A stretch of 64,000 bases of DNA from positions 12,495,755 through 12,559,754 of the forward strand of contig CM043868.1 of the NCBI GenBank assembly GCA_023846275.1, written 5' to 3'. Position numbers and translations under genes: made by a program. Below, piece after piece: positions 51,400 to 62,260 of this stretch; within the stretch, counting starts at the first letter, position 1; every line of letters starts with the position of its first letter. Below the pieces are notes generated by a model. It was not told the DNA's origin. It saw nothing but the letters and a program-made list of their open reading frames with translations, and searched no databases. Source of the DNA: Vanilla planifolia. Taxonomy: Eukaryota > Streptophyta > Magnoliopsida > Asparagales > Orchidaceae.

Positions 51400-52830
51400 C
51401 CATCTAATTGTGCAATTTTTATGATCTAACAATCAATATTAAATCTTAACTCTAAAATCAATCATGTGGCTCTCATTTACCTTGATCAAATAGATACTTT
51501 GGCGATACTAATTATGTCTGATTGACTATATTAGCTAGTCACCAGAAGAAATGTTTTCCATCTCGTTACCTTCCAATTTTTCTTGTGATTATTTTTAAAT
51601 AGTTATTATTAAAATCAAGTCATTCAAGTCGTAACAACTAATTAATATTTTTGATAACTACTTCTAGCCATTTTAACATGTTTATAAATGATAAATTTTT
51701 TAACATAAGAGACTGATAGAAGATTGAAGAAAATTTTTAAGATACAAAATTTAAGTCTTAGAAGCTGATGCTCAAGTTTGTTTACATTCATTGTGTCTTT
51801 CTTTCTTCAAGCACCAACTCTCTTTTTTTACTTCAATTAGCTAAGTTTTATTCTTTTATTTTCTACTTGATTCAAGTAAACTATAATACAATTGTACTTT
51901 GTTAAATATTTTATCAAGAATAAGATTATTATATACATCAAATTCAGGTTTGTGTCATTATAATTTTTTTTACTATTGATTTTATTTTTTAATAAGACTA
52001 TTGTAACTTTTTTGTTTTATTTTATTATTATGAGGATTTATCCTACTTATCTTTCAATGAAAGACTTATATTGATTAATTTAATTTTTTTCTGACTTTTA
52101 TTGAGAGTGATGTTTGAATTTGAGTTAAATCATCAAAAAATTGTCAATGCCTTTGTAATTGTTTACAAATTTTTATTTTCCAAATCTATTTTTAAATTTT
52201 AAAAAATAAATTATTCTGAATTAAAGTTGAAATCTATACAAAGTCATATACAAAGATTCATTCAAGTTTATTAGATAATCAAAAACAATTGCTTCAAAAT
52301 GTTTTATTAAAATACGTTTTTCAAATGTTACTTTTTTATTTCTATTACTTCACACTCTCTCTAAACCCACATTTCATTTAGATGATAAAATAAAAGATTG
52401 GATATTTGATAATTAAATAATAAATTAATCATATAATTAAAAGTATTTTAAAAACTAAAATAAAAACTAAAAAAATTTGAAAAATGACAAAACTAGATAA
52501 CAATGCAAGGATCATAAAAAAGTTTTGGTTAAAATTATTACAATAAGAATATGAAGTGAGATAGTCATGTAATAAGAAGCCAAATATTACTAAGAAAATT
52601 AATTACCAAAATGAAAAATTGTTTGAAATATAAACTAAATTAAAGAATATAAAAAATTAATAATAAGTAGATCTCATGATGTATGGATTTTTAGAAAATA
52701 TTCAAAAAAAAAAATTTGATGTCAAAGTTATGAAAAAAAATTTATAAACTTAACATAAATAAGTTCTAATGTAAATAAATGGTAACAAATAAATAAATAA
52801 TACTTTGTCCTATGATACCAAATCGGCCAA
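51400..52830. other. Gene-free AT-rich DNA
   Basis: No coding similarity or repeat structure was recognised on either strand. Confidence 0.5.
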
Positions 52831-53650
52831 GGGGTGACGCGAAGGTAATTAATTTAACCAATTAAGGTCCGAAGCATTGTATAGAGAAGAGAGGATACGG
52901 CAAGGGGAAACTGCCGGTAACGCCGGAGAAAACTGAGGAAACGTCGGAGCTGTTCCGGGAAGTCAAACCATCGGGGACGTGAGAGGACGGTCACACTCAA
53001 GTTTTTAAGCTGAGAAAGTGCTGCATGGGTTAGGGGTTCACCGAAGAGAGAAAGAGAGAGAGAGGAGAGCGCCGCAGTCCGTGGAGAGGCGAAAGGAGAT
53101 GATCCGCTGGGTAAGAAGTAAGTGGAAGATCTAAGCATCGCTGCCACCAGGAGGAGTGCTATCGGAGAAAAAGAGGAGGAGAGAGAAGAGCAGCTTCGCA
53201 GAAAAAAATTTAATGGCTGCGCCGGGAAAGTAGAAAGCGGAGGACAGAGATTAACGCCGGGTTTAAAAAAATAAAGGAGCGCCGGTGGGCGGGAGAGAGG
53301 GAGAGAGACAGAGAGAGCGAGGAGAACGGAGATATCCTGGGAAAAGGGGGAAAAAAAAAAAAAAAAAAAAAGGTAGCCATGAGCAACTGCGAAAAGAAAA
53401 AAATAGTGTTGTTGGGCTGGCATGAAGAGCTTTTAAAAAGACGTCGGAAAGCAAAGAGAGAGGGAGAGAATTTTGTAGGAAGTTTTAAGGAAAAAAAGAC
53501 AAAAAGGTGAAAAGTTTTGGAAAGTGGTTTATATTTTAGAAATCCTTAGAAAAAAAAAAGAAATAAATTGATGAGCCTAGTGAAAAAGAGAAAAAAATTT
53601 GAGATTATTGTGTAAGAGAAAGAAAGTATTTGTTAGGAAAAAGGAACTAG
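52830..53650. other. GC-rich, purine-skewed island
   Basis: The plus strand is strongly purine-rich and far GC-richer than its surroundings. It has GAGA runs near 53045-53070 and 53290-53330 and a run of 21 A at 53351-53371. The 189-codon minus-strand frame over it is a low-complexity Ser/Leu/Phe translation of the pyrimidine strand with no recognisable domain. It is followed by a tandem array at 54231, an arrangement seen in some LTR elements. LTR or leader sequence is the preferred reading, and a promoter is the alternative. Confidence 0.4.
53351..53371. repeat. Poly(A) run of 21 bases
   Basis: An uninterrupted A run inside the purine-skewed island. Confidence 0.95.
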
Positions 53651-54230
53651 ATTTTTAAAAAAAAATTCAAAATCAAGGAAAGAATGATTCTTACTTATCA
53701 AAGACTTCATGAATAAGAATCGAAACCATTTTAGTTTGATTATTATATCAAAATCAAGGTAAATATTGTTGTATATTGTTAGTATAGTTGTCTTAATGTT
53801 TAATACTTAAAATATGAGATGATTTTTAAAACAAATGTTTGCTTAAAAGATATGTGATGATGTTGCAAATGTTTTAAAAAATTTGATAAAAATATTATAT
53901 TTCATGTTATGAAATATGATACATATTTCGTAATATAGTATACATGAAATTTAGAATCATGTTATTTATATTTTTAAATAATTATTATAAATAAAATAAA
54001 ACTAGGATAAAACAAAGAAAAAATAAGATAATTATTTAAAAATATAAATTTAGTTATATGAAATTAGGATAATGAAAAGAAAAAAATGAATAACTATCTA
54101 AATATATCAAACCTAGATGTATGAAACTAGAGAAAAAAAAGAAAGAAAAAATAAACATTATTTAAAAGAATGAGAATCAATCCTTAAACTTATTGTACTT
54201 TTTTTGTTGTCTAAACAAGGGTGTTTCTCC
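53651..54230. other. Gene-free AT-rich DNA between island and tandem array
   Basis: No coding similarity was found. ATATTTAAA-like words recur. Confidence 0.4.
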
Positions 54231-54530
54231 TATAAGAAACAACCTAATTGTGTAGCCTAATTAGAAAGACTAATGGCTAGGTTTATCTTGTATATAGAAA
54301 TAACTTAGTTGTGTAGCCTAGTAATAAAAATAAAAATTATTTAATGTGTCTTATATTATGGAATAACTTAGTGGTGTTTCACAATGAAAGAAATAAAAAT
54401 TATGGGATATATTTTATATAAGGGAATGACCCAATAGTGTAACCCAATAATGAAAATAAAAATTGTTGATTATATCCCATTCTAGGGAACGTCTTGGAGG
54501 TATAACCGTAAAAGATTTAAAATAATTGAC
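54231..54530. repeat. Tandem array, about 62-base unit, five copies
   Basis: Units begin near 54231, 54293, 54357, 54417 and 54480. Each contains an AATAACTTAGTTGTGTAGCC-like core followed by an A-rich TAATGAAAATAAAAATT-like segment. The copies are well diverged. Confidence 0.8.
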
Positions 54531-56800
54531 ATTGCAAATAGAATAAGCAAAAAATAAAAATGAAATTGAAGGATAAAAAAACTCATGTGTTCAAAAGTGG
54601 AATTTATAAAAGGTTCAAACTAATAGTATAAAAATTGATAAAAAGAATTTTAACTATATATAATAAAATTCATTAGATGGGCATGCATAATATTTATTTT
54701 GTTTAACTTTTAATTTATTTGTAATGTTTGTTATTAGTACTCTAGCATGTGGCATGAACTTAACATCATAATGTTTTGAATTTTTATTATATAATATTTT
54801 CCTATTGAACCTATCTTTTAATTAGATTATATTACTTGTGTTATTTGTGTTGTGTTAATATTAAATTTAATATCTGGTGATATTTGTAATGATTGTATAT
54901 TCCTTTGTAATATTGTCAAGATTAAAATGGGTTTTAGAAATTAAAAGAAAGGTTTTTTCAAACTACTAAAGGAAAAGGAAAAAAGAAAAGAAAAATATTT
55001 TAGTGGAGATCCCAATTTTGAGATGAAAAAATCAAAGATATCGCATCAAGATACCCTTACATGTGACATAACTTAGTTTGATAGGGTGAGCATGTCCTTA
55101 TATATAATTATATATTGAGTTACTAATACTTTGTAAAAGACAACTAGGGTCTAGACATCTTTTGTTTGATTGGATGCCAAATGAGATAATATAATAATTG
55201 ATTATTAAACCTAAAAAATAATGGTCTAAAGAGAAATTAAGTCTTATAAAGCATATTGATTATTAAGTCTTTTATGGTTATATATGAATCTATTATTACA
55301 AAATTATTTTATACTAAAATATTATATTACAATATTTTTATATTTTATTATATTTTAGATATATCTATTAAGTTCTTTAGAGGCATATTAGTATTTATAT
55401 CATAGTTCATACATCCATTGTATCTAGAGATGAGTATTTTGAATTCATAGAGTAGAATCTTGTTCCTTAGATGGAAGAGTAGATTTTATAGAGTTAGTTT
55501 TTATTTAGCTTACTCATAATGGTTTTTATATGTTCAATTTACTGCATTATATTATATTTAATAATTTTATGTATTGTTTATAGGTAGAATCTTTTATTTA
55601 TAGTTTTAAATTTGAAATAGTTTATTTTGCATTTATTTTATGGTTGGTTTTAGAGTTTGTTTTATTGTTTCATCTTTAGCAAGGAATTTTATATCTTTAC
55701 ATGCTTTACTATTTGTTATTAATGTTGATTTTTATTAATTAATATGAATGGGTTAGGTGATACCTTAATAAATAGATAGCTTATTTGAATGGATTATCTG
55801 ATCATGACAAATAGATAGCTCATTTGAACATATTTTGCTTAATCTTATAGTCATACTGTTCGATAACTTAGAACTCCAATAATAAACTTGGATCAAACTT
55901 TGATTCCTTTTATCATATACTCACCATAAGCTAATAATATTATATTAAGTAGGGATTTTATCATATGAGCAATATAATTTTAATTATTTTAAAGTTTTCA
56001 TTTATAAATTAAATTTATTTATTCTTAGCTCATCAATTTTGATAAACTCATACATGTATATGAATAAGAAGAGTTGAATTAAACTTAAAAACTCTAAGTA
56101 CATGCAATTTAAGTTTTAGATATTAAAGAAACTTTTCTTAAGTGATATGCTTTTGTGAGAGAAGTGCAAGCACTTGCATATAGAAAATACTTAGTTTCAA
56201 ACCTTATATATGTCTTAGGAATTATAAAACCTTGATGGCTTTAGGACACATGGTTTCATAATCTTCTTCAATTGTATTATAGGATAACATCTTCTTTCTT
56301 GTTTTTTAAGGCTTTTAACTTGTTAATCCAACTACTTTGTTCATCCAAACTATAATTAATAATCAACTCTATCTACCTATCTTTAGAGAACTTGTAATAT
56401 ACTAAGAATAAAAGTTAGGTCATAAAATAAGCATTTGAAAAGATTTATTATTATCAAAAAAAATTCTTTAGAGCTCATAAAGTGTAACAATTTCCCACAT
56501 TTTAATGATGAAAAATTTTAAGCGTGGAGATTAAATATAAATCAAGTAAAAACTCCTATAATTTATGCATAATATTTAAATAACATGTGAAATTTAAGTT
56601 GCAATATATGCTGCTTTAAATAACATGTGAAAATTTAAATTGCAATAGATGTAGCCAAGTTAAAAGTAAACATTCAATAATGAGTAATCAATCAATCTTA
56701 AATGAAGAATTTAGAAGTTGTGTGATATAACGCATTAATACATTCCCATCTTGAATTCACAATACTTATTTTCAATCTCAAATAAACATTTTCTAGCACT
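54531..56800. other. Gene-free AT-rich repeat-derived DNA
   Basis: No coding similarity was found. A short duplicated phrase (AAATAGATAGC, 55770 and 55809) sits near 55760-55840. The right end approaches a minus-oriented copy of the GGGGGTGAA motif at 56812-56825. Confidence 0.4.
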
Positions 56801-56811
56801 AAAGAATTTCA

Positions 56812-57768
56812 CCCCCTTTAATATCATCAAAGTGGGAATTAAGTTTAAATTTTATCTAGTGGGACTTATGGGGTTGTCATATTTTCTTGAATTTAGCTCT
56901 CTCGTATTTGTGTAGATTTCTTAAAAATTGTGTATTAATGGTATGATGCTTCCACTTGTTGGATTGATATTACTTATTGTATAAATACTAGTTAATATTC
57001 TTAGAAGCATTATTTCTTTTTCATTTTCATAGTATAACAATGACACAAGCAATCCTAAATAATCAAAGAGACACAAAAAGCATAATTTGACTAACATAAT
57101 ACAATTCTTTATTACATTGTAGAATTTATACTTCTCAATAAAATTTTACAAGTCTATTCTTAGAATACACAATTAATCTTTTTTTAATAATTTTATTTTT
57201 TTAAAAGAGTTCAAATATGTTGAAGCATACATCTAACCTACTCAATTATTATATTATTTCTATTAATCTTGGCTTTAAAAGCCTTAAGTCTTATTATTAA
57301 GTTAGGTTAAGGATTTGCATGTTGTGCCCAATACTTGTGAGGAACCCTCATGTATAACTAAGGCTTATTGCAATTGTAGTTCTCTATCCTCCTCCACACT
57401 ATATGAGGACTCCTTAATTAGGGCATACAATCACCTTCTTTTTATATTCCCTTGTGTAAATAGGCTTGGGATGAAAAGTGTATCTTTATTCTAATATTGT
57501 TTTTGAGGTAGAATTAGAGCAATAAGTTGTCCATAACTCAAATTTATCTTTCTCTTGAAGGTTATACTTGTTATAGCTATATTCTTCTTCATTAGACTCA
57601 AAATTACATTACAAATATCAAATTATTCCTTACATAAGTAATGATAACTAGCCATGGATATCTAAGGTGTGATGTGCTATTTATCATAACCTTTGAGCAA
57701 TATTATGTCCCAAAAAAAATTGTCACATGTGAAAAAGACTCAGTAACCCACAAAAAGGGGGTGAATTA
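56812..57768. repeat. Back-to-back GGGGGTGAATT-type repeat heads
   Basis: The motif occurs in reverse orientation at 56812-56825 and in forward orientation at 57756-57768, pointing away from each other across about 930 bases. A third copy is at 37353. The DNA between has no recognised gene. Confidence 0.45.
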
Positions 57769-60450
57769 TGTAATTAAATTTTTTTTAATCTATAACATTT
57801 AATTCTCTCAAATCTAAGTTTAGTTTAACAACAAAAAATCTTAAATAGAAACACAAGTTATAATGCTTTTAGTAAAATCATTTTTATTTTTTATATATGT
57901 GTCACCAAATATAATTAGAATATAATTTCTTACTCAAATTAGATTTAAAGAAATTTTTAGTTTAAAATCAATCAGATCAACACAAATGCTTTACAATAAA
58001 TATCTCTTAATTATCTTGATTACATTTTTAGATAGATTATAGAATGTTAATGTTATTATTATTAAGAAATAAATCAAGTAAAGAAAGTGGAGCAAAATTA
58101 TAAAAGGACACACAAGATTTTTAATTGATTCAACAAATATTTGCTTGCATCTATCCTTAACTAACCTAGTTAAGCTTCTATTACCATGATGCTCTTTTGC
58201 CAATTGACTGTAGGACAAAATCAATGCAACTATTTATCAAACCTAATTAGGAAAGCAATTCTAAGCTTACATTAATAATCCAACCTGGGTGCATAAACTT
58301 CAATATCAAATAGATAAAGTAATGAGATACATAACATTTAAATAGTTTATACAAAATCTTATATCTTACACTTAAGAAAATAATATGACATAATGTCTAA
58401 ATAAGTTAGATGGATTCTAAAAACCAAGCTAAACTCTTAAGTGTAATGGCTAAAAGATTATGTAGATAAACTTAAAATAATATAATAAGAATAAGGAGTT
58501 TCTCACTTTGAAACTCAACCCATAATTGTGATCTTTGTTTCAATTATAAAATGATTTAATAATAAATTCATTAGCATATTTTTTTGTAAAATCACTTCTA
58601 TTTATGTGAATCAAAATAATATCTATAAATCAAAAAGTTTTAATAGCTAAAAAGTCATTCCTTTAATGATTGAAATAATCATTATAATATTGGGATTCAT
58701 ATCTTACTAATATATAAAGAAAATTATATATGGTGATAGGGTTCATGATCATCCAAATGATGCATTTGTTTGGTTAATTTATTTCAATTACCATAGTTGC
58801 ATCTTACAAATTTGATAATGACACTATATAATATGAATTAAATAAAGTTTCTCACAACCAAACTTTGAATTCTTAAAAAAATATATTATGATACATGATC
58901 ATATAGTCAGATATGCCGTACAAGAAACTCACGATACTATATCATACAAGTTTAAGATAAATCTTGCACTAAAGACTCAAATAAATAAGTAAAACTTAAG
59001 TATGATATCAATCATATTGGTTTGAACATAGATGGCTATCGCATGATACATATTTATCCAAATAAGCTTCCTGAAAAATATTGTATGCTTAGATTGTACA
59101 CTATGACTTCTTGTATGATGCAAATTTACTTAAATTATCTTGGTTAAAAAAATCATACTCATATGATATAATCTATCATATTTGTATAAAAGTCATTAAA
59201 ATATACAAAATATGATGTATTAGTTCAATTTTAAATTATTCTCATACATAAAAAAAGTCTTAATAATTAAATATACTAATACAATATTATTATTATAATA
59301 ATATGATAATGAAGTGTCCAAAAAATATATAAAATAATAGTTTTAATACTAGTCATATTAATCTGATACATAGATTATTCTATTATACATTATATATTGA
59401 ATGATGAACATACTTAATGACATAAATGTCATACTTATACGATGTAATAAGTGCTTTTATTAGTGAACATATAGCTATGACACTGATATTTCATACTATG
59501 TGATGTAATAAGCATGTCTATTAATGAACAAATAGTTTTGATATAAGCTATAAAATAGATTGTTCAAGCATGATACCGACCACTATACTATATGAGCAAT
59601 ATGCAGTGAAGAACATGGCTTGAGTTTACATGTTTTAAATAAAATTTTTTAATTCTAAGAATTGTGTAAGACTTGAAGTAACTTAAAGTAACATGAAGTA
59701 ATATTTATAAAGTCTTAATATAGTTCTAGTGAATATAATAATACAAAAATTTTATTTAGTAAATAAATACATGTAATGCAATCTTAATTTTATAATATTA
59801 ATATTAAGTGACATTTAACAATTCAAACCTAAAAGAAGTGTAGATGATGAGTTTTAGATGAGCATGTGATTTTGTGTTGATTGAGCATGTTATAAACCCA
59901 TCATATGCTTCAACATCTATCATTGTTTTTCCTTATTGAGTTTGTTTCTTATTAATTTCCTTGCAATAAGTCTAATATATTTTAGTTGGGATCTACCATG
60001 TTATACCATAATGAAATCAATCTTATAATCCCCCTACAATGTAGAATGTCTAATAAATATTCATAGGATTTTTGTATAATAATAAAATATTTGTAGCAAA
60101 ATATCAAAGCTATTAAGATTTTACCTTTAAGAGCTCAATTGCACTTGATATAAGTGACACTAGCGAAGAGGTAAATGAAGGTAATTGGTGGAATGTGAAA
60201 TAAATCAAACAAAATCCCATGTTGACCTTGAAATAACCCCTTCTTTTAAATTCTCTCTCAACTCCATATGCTTTTCTCACAAAAACCCTCTTTTGTATGA
60301 TTTGGCTTCCCCAATTTGAGAGTACGACTACAAGACATGAAATCTGTCATGACAAGTTTCCTTATATAGCTCAATAATATCAAATTGTATGATCTTTCTA
60401 ATCATACCACTTGACTCCCTCCAGTTCAAAAAATTTAAATTAAACATGCC
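57769..60450. repeat. AT-rich dispersed repeat, relative of the 37340-41000 block
   Basis: After the forward GGGGGTGAATT motif comes about 1 kb of AT-rich sequence. Then follows a field of ATCATA/TATGAT words at 58860-59620 and a C/T-richer stretch at 60230-60310. The same order is seen in the 37-44 kb region. No coding similarity was found. Confidence 0.45.
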
Positions 60451-61031
60451 TGACTATAATTATCATGAATAAGTGAGCATGTAAATGACTATTTTTTTTA
60501 TTCAATTTTTTGATATAAACATGCAATGTTGTATGAGAGCATATATCTGAAAAACTAATTAACAAAGAAATGCTCTAACTTGGCTATCTTAAAAAAACTA
60601 ATATTATTAATATAATTGATAATAGCTTATAAATAATCCATCAACACAGTTTCAAGATGACTTTTGCCTAAGAAGATGAAATAGGCTTTCATTCGATATT
60701 AAATTTAGGGAAAAAAAAGTCATCTTTTTTTCTTGGAATATTTTTCCAAAGGCATAGTCCAGCTTGAAAATTATCTTTTATTGTTGATCTCAAAAGTATT
60801 AACATTTTATCAAATAATTTTCATTCGTCCAACGTACCCTCGACGTCGAATGCCATGAATAAATAGCAATCGTACTTTTAAATATTATCAACAAAAAGAC
60901 ATTAAACATTTAACATTTAAAATTATAATTTTTTTAAATTTGACACTGGAATTTGAATATAATTTCGTTTAAATTAAAACTTTACATTTTTCGGATGAAT
61001 ATGGTAAATCGTATTTACTCTCAAGTATTCT
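60451..61031 (-). other. Downstream flank and presumed 3' UTR of MCU
   Basis: AT-rich DNA between the repeat block and the MCU stop codon. No gene was recognised. Confidence 0.4.
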
Positions 61032-62068
61032 TTAAACTCTTTGATCGTTCCAGCCATCCACAGCGGATAGTTCTTTAAGCTCGCTGTACCTTTTCAAATC
61101 GAAATTGCAACTCCTCATGATCCGCCTCTGCTTCGATGCGAATCGACTCTCAAAGAACCCTTCGAAGGAAGGTTCCTTTAATGTCCGGAGGAAGAAAGCG
61201 TAGCCTGCCATGAAATAGACGGAAGTTGCGAAGAAGCAAATCGGCTCCATTACATCCCAAGATAGCTCCCAGAAGGTTAGTCTCATGAATCCCATTGTCT
61301 GAGCTACCATAAACCCCAGACCGCACCAGAGTTCCCGCCGCACGCCGGCAGCCGCCTTCTTGTCGATGTCGGCCTTCTTCAACTCCATCTCCCTCATCTC
61401 CTTCAACCCCTGGTCTGTTTGCTCGGGGAGCGGCAGAGGAATGGCATTCCCGATCGCTCTCAGTAACTACAAGAGATGGAACATCGAGGTCGGTAATTTG
61501 GCTCAAAAATTTGAATTCGTTTTATGTGGATTGCGGGGCAGGAATTGTAAAAAGAGTTTACCTCGCCCGGGCGGAGGAAGACGAGATTCCCCAGTGTGAT
61601 GACGGCGTTGGACTCGTCGAGCAAGCGCGCGATCGAAGCGGCGCTCTCCTCCGAGCTCGATCCCTCGCGGCAGATCTGTAGAAATTCTGAATAGGAGATG
61701 TAGGTCCGGGAGATCATTCTCAAACGCGACCTCACTGCCTCCATCTGCGAAGCCCTCAGCACCTTCTTCACATCTGCCACCGTCATTCTCCCGGTATCAG
61801 CCTCCGATTGCGCTGGCAGCGGAACTGCACCAACACGGATGCTGTCGGGGTTTATTCGCCTGATCATCTTGAGGAGACTACCACAGCGCGGAAGTGAGAG
61901 GTGCTCAGTCTGTCCCGCCGGCAGGACTATCAGCTGCCTTTGAAGTATAGGCCGGCGGGGAGAGAGGACACGACTCATTTCTGCGGCGGAGGAGCGGGTT
62001 TGAAATGGCGACGAATCAGCCTTCTGATGTTCGAGAAAGCGGCGAGCAAGAGCTCTCCGAAGCGCCAT
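61032..62068 (-). CDS. MCU: Mitochondrial calcium uniporter pore subunit (two exons)
   Basis: Pore-forming subunit that carries calcium across the inner mitochondrial membrane. Exons on the minus strand are 62068-61562 and 61466-61032, joined by a 95-base GT-AG intron (61561-61467) in phase 0. The product has 313 residues. The N-terminus (MALRRALARRFLEHQ) is arginine-rich and low in acids, as expected for a mitochondrial presequence. The matrix domain follows, then a helical segment and TM1 at about 215-235. The selectivity-filter motif WDVMEP has D240 and E243, corresponding to the DIME motif of animal MCU. TM2 is about 244-261 and a basic C-terminal tail follows. Both key acidic residues are present. 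Two exons and this length are usual for plant MCU genes. The frame stays open 52 codons upstream to 62224, but the chosen ATG begins the presequence. Confidence 0.95.
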
Positions 62069-62260
62069 TACGGACTTAGGATATTCAATGCTTGTGGAGG
62101 GAGGAGGACTCTGCAGAGTCTTATAGGTCTCTGTAGCTTTATGCTTATGAATAGTGAAAACGACGAGCAACCAAGAGACGGAAAGCACTGCTACAAGGGT
62201 TTGCTCACTCGCCGGTACGTACACCTCCCTTTGTTTTGGTTATTTTGAAAAGGACAAATT
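62069..62260 (-). promoter_or_regulatory. 5' UTR and proximal promoter of MCU
   Basis: A GC-richer flank directly upstream of the MCU start, turning AT-rich beyond about 62230. The in-frame upstream extension (62224-62069) has a hydrophobic start unlike a mitochondrial presequence, so it is treated as leader. Confidence 0.4.

Noticed and set aside
52854-53423. 189-codon minus-strand open frame
   Set aside because: It is a Ser/Leu/Phe-rich translation of a pyrimidine-skewed strand that includes a phenylalanine run from the poly(A) tract. No domain is visible.
54231-54530. Possible CRISPR array (regular repeats)
   Set aside because: This is a plant nuclear context, the units are contiguous and diverged with no constant repeat and unique spacer pattern, and there are no cas genes.
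61360-62248. Plus-strand frames of 79 and 115 codons, and the 118-codon minus frame at 61150-61506
   Set aside because: They are shadows of the MCU exons or read across the MCU intron in the wrong frame.
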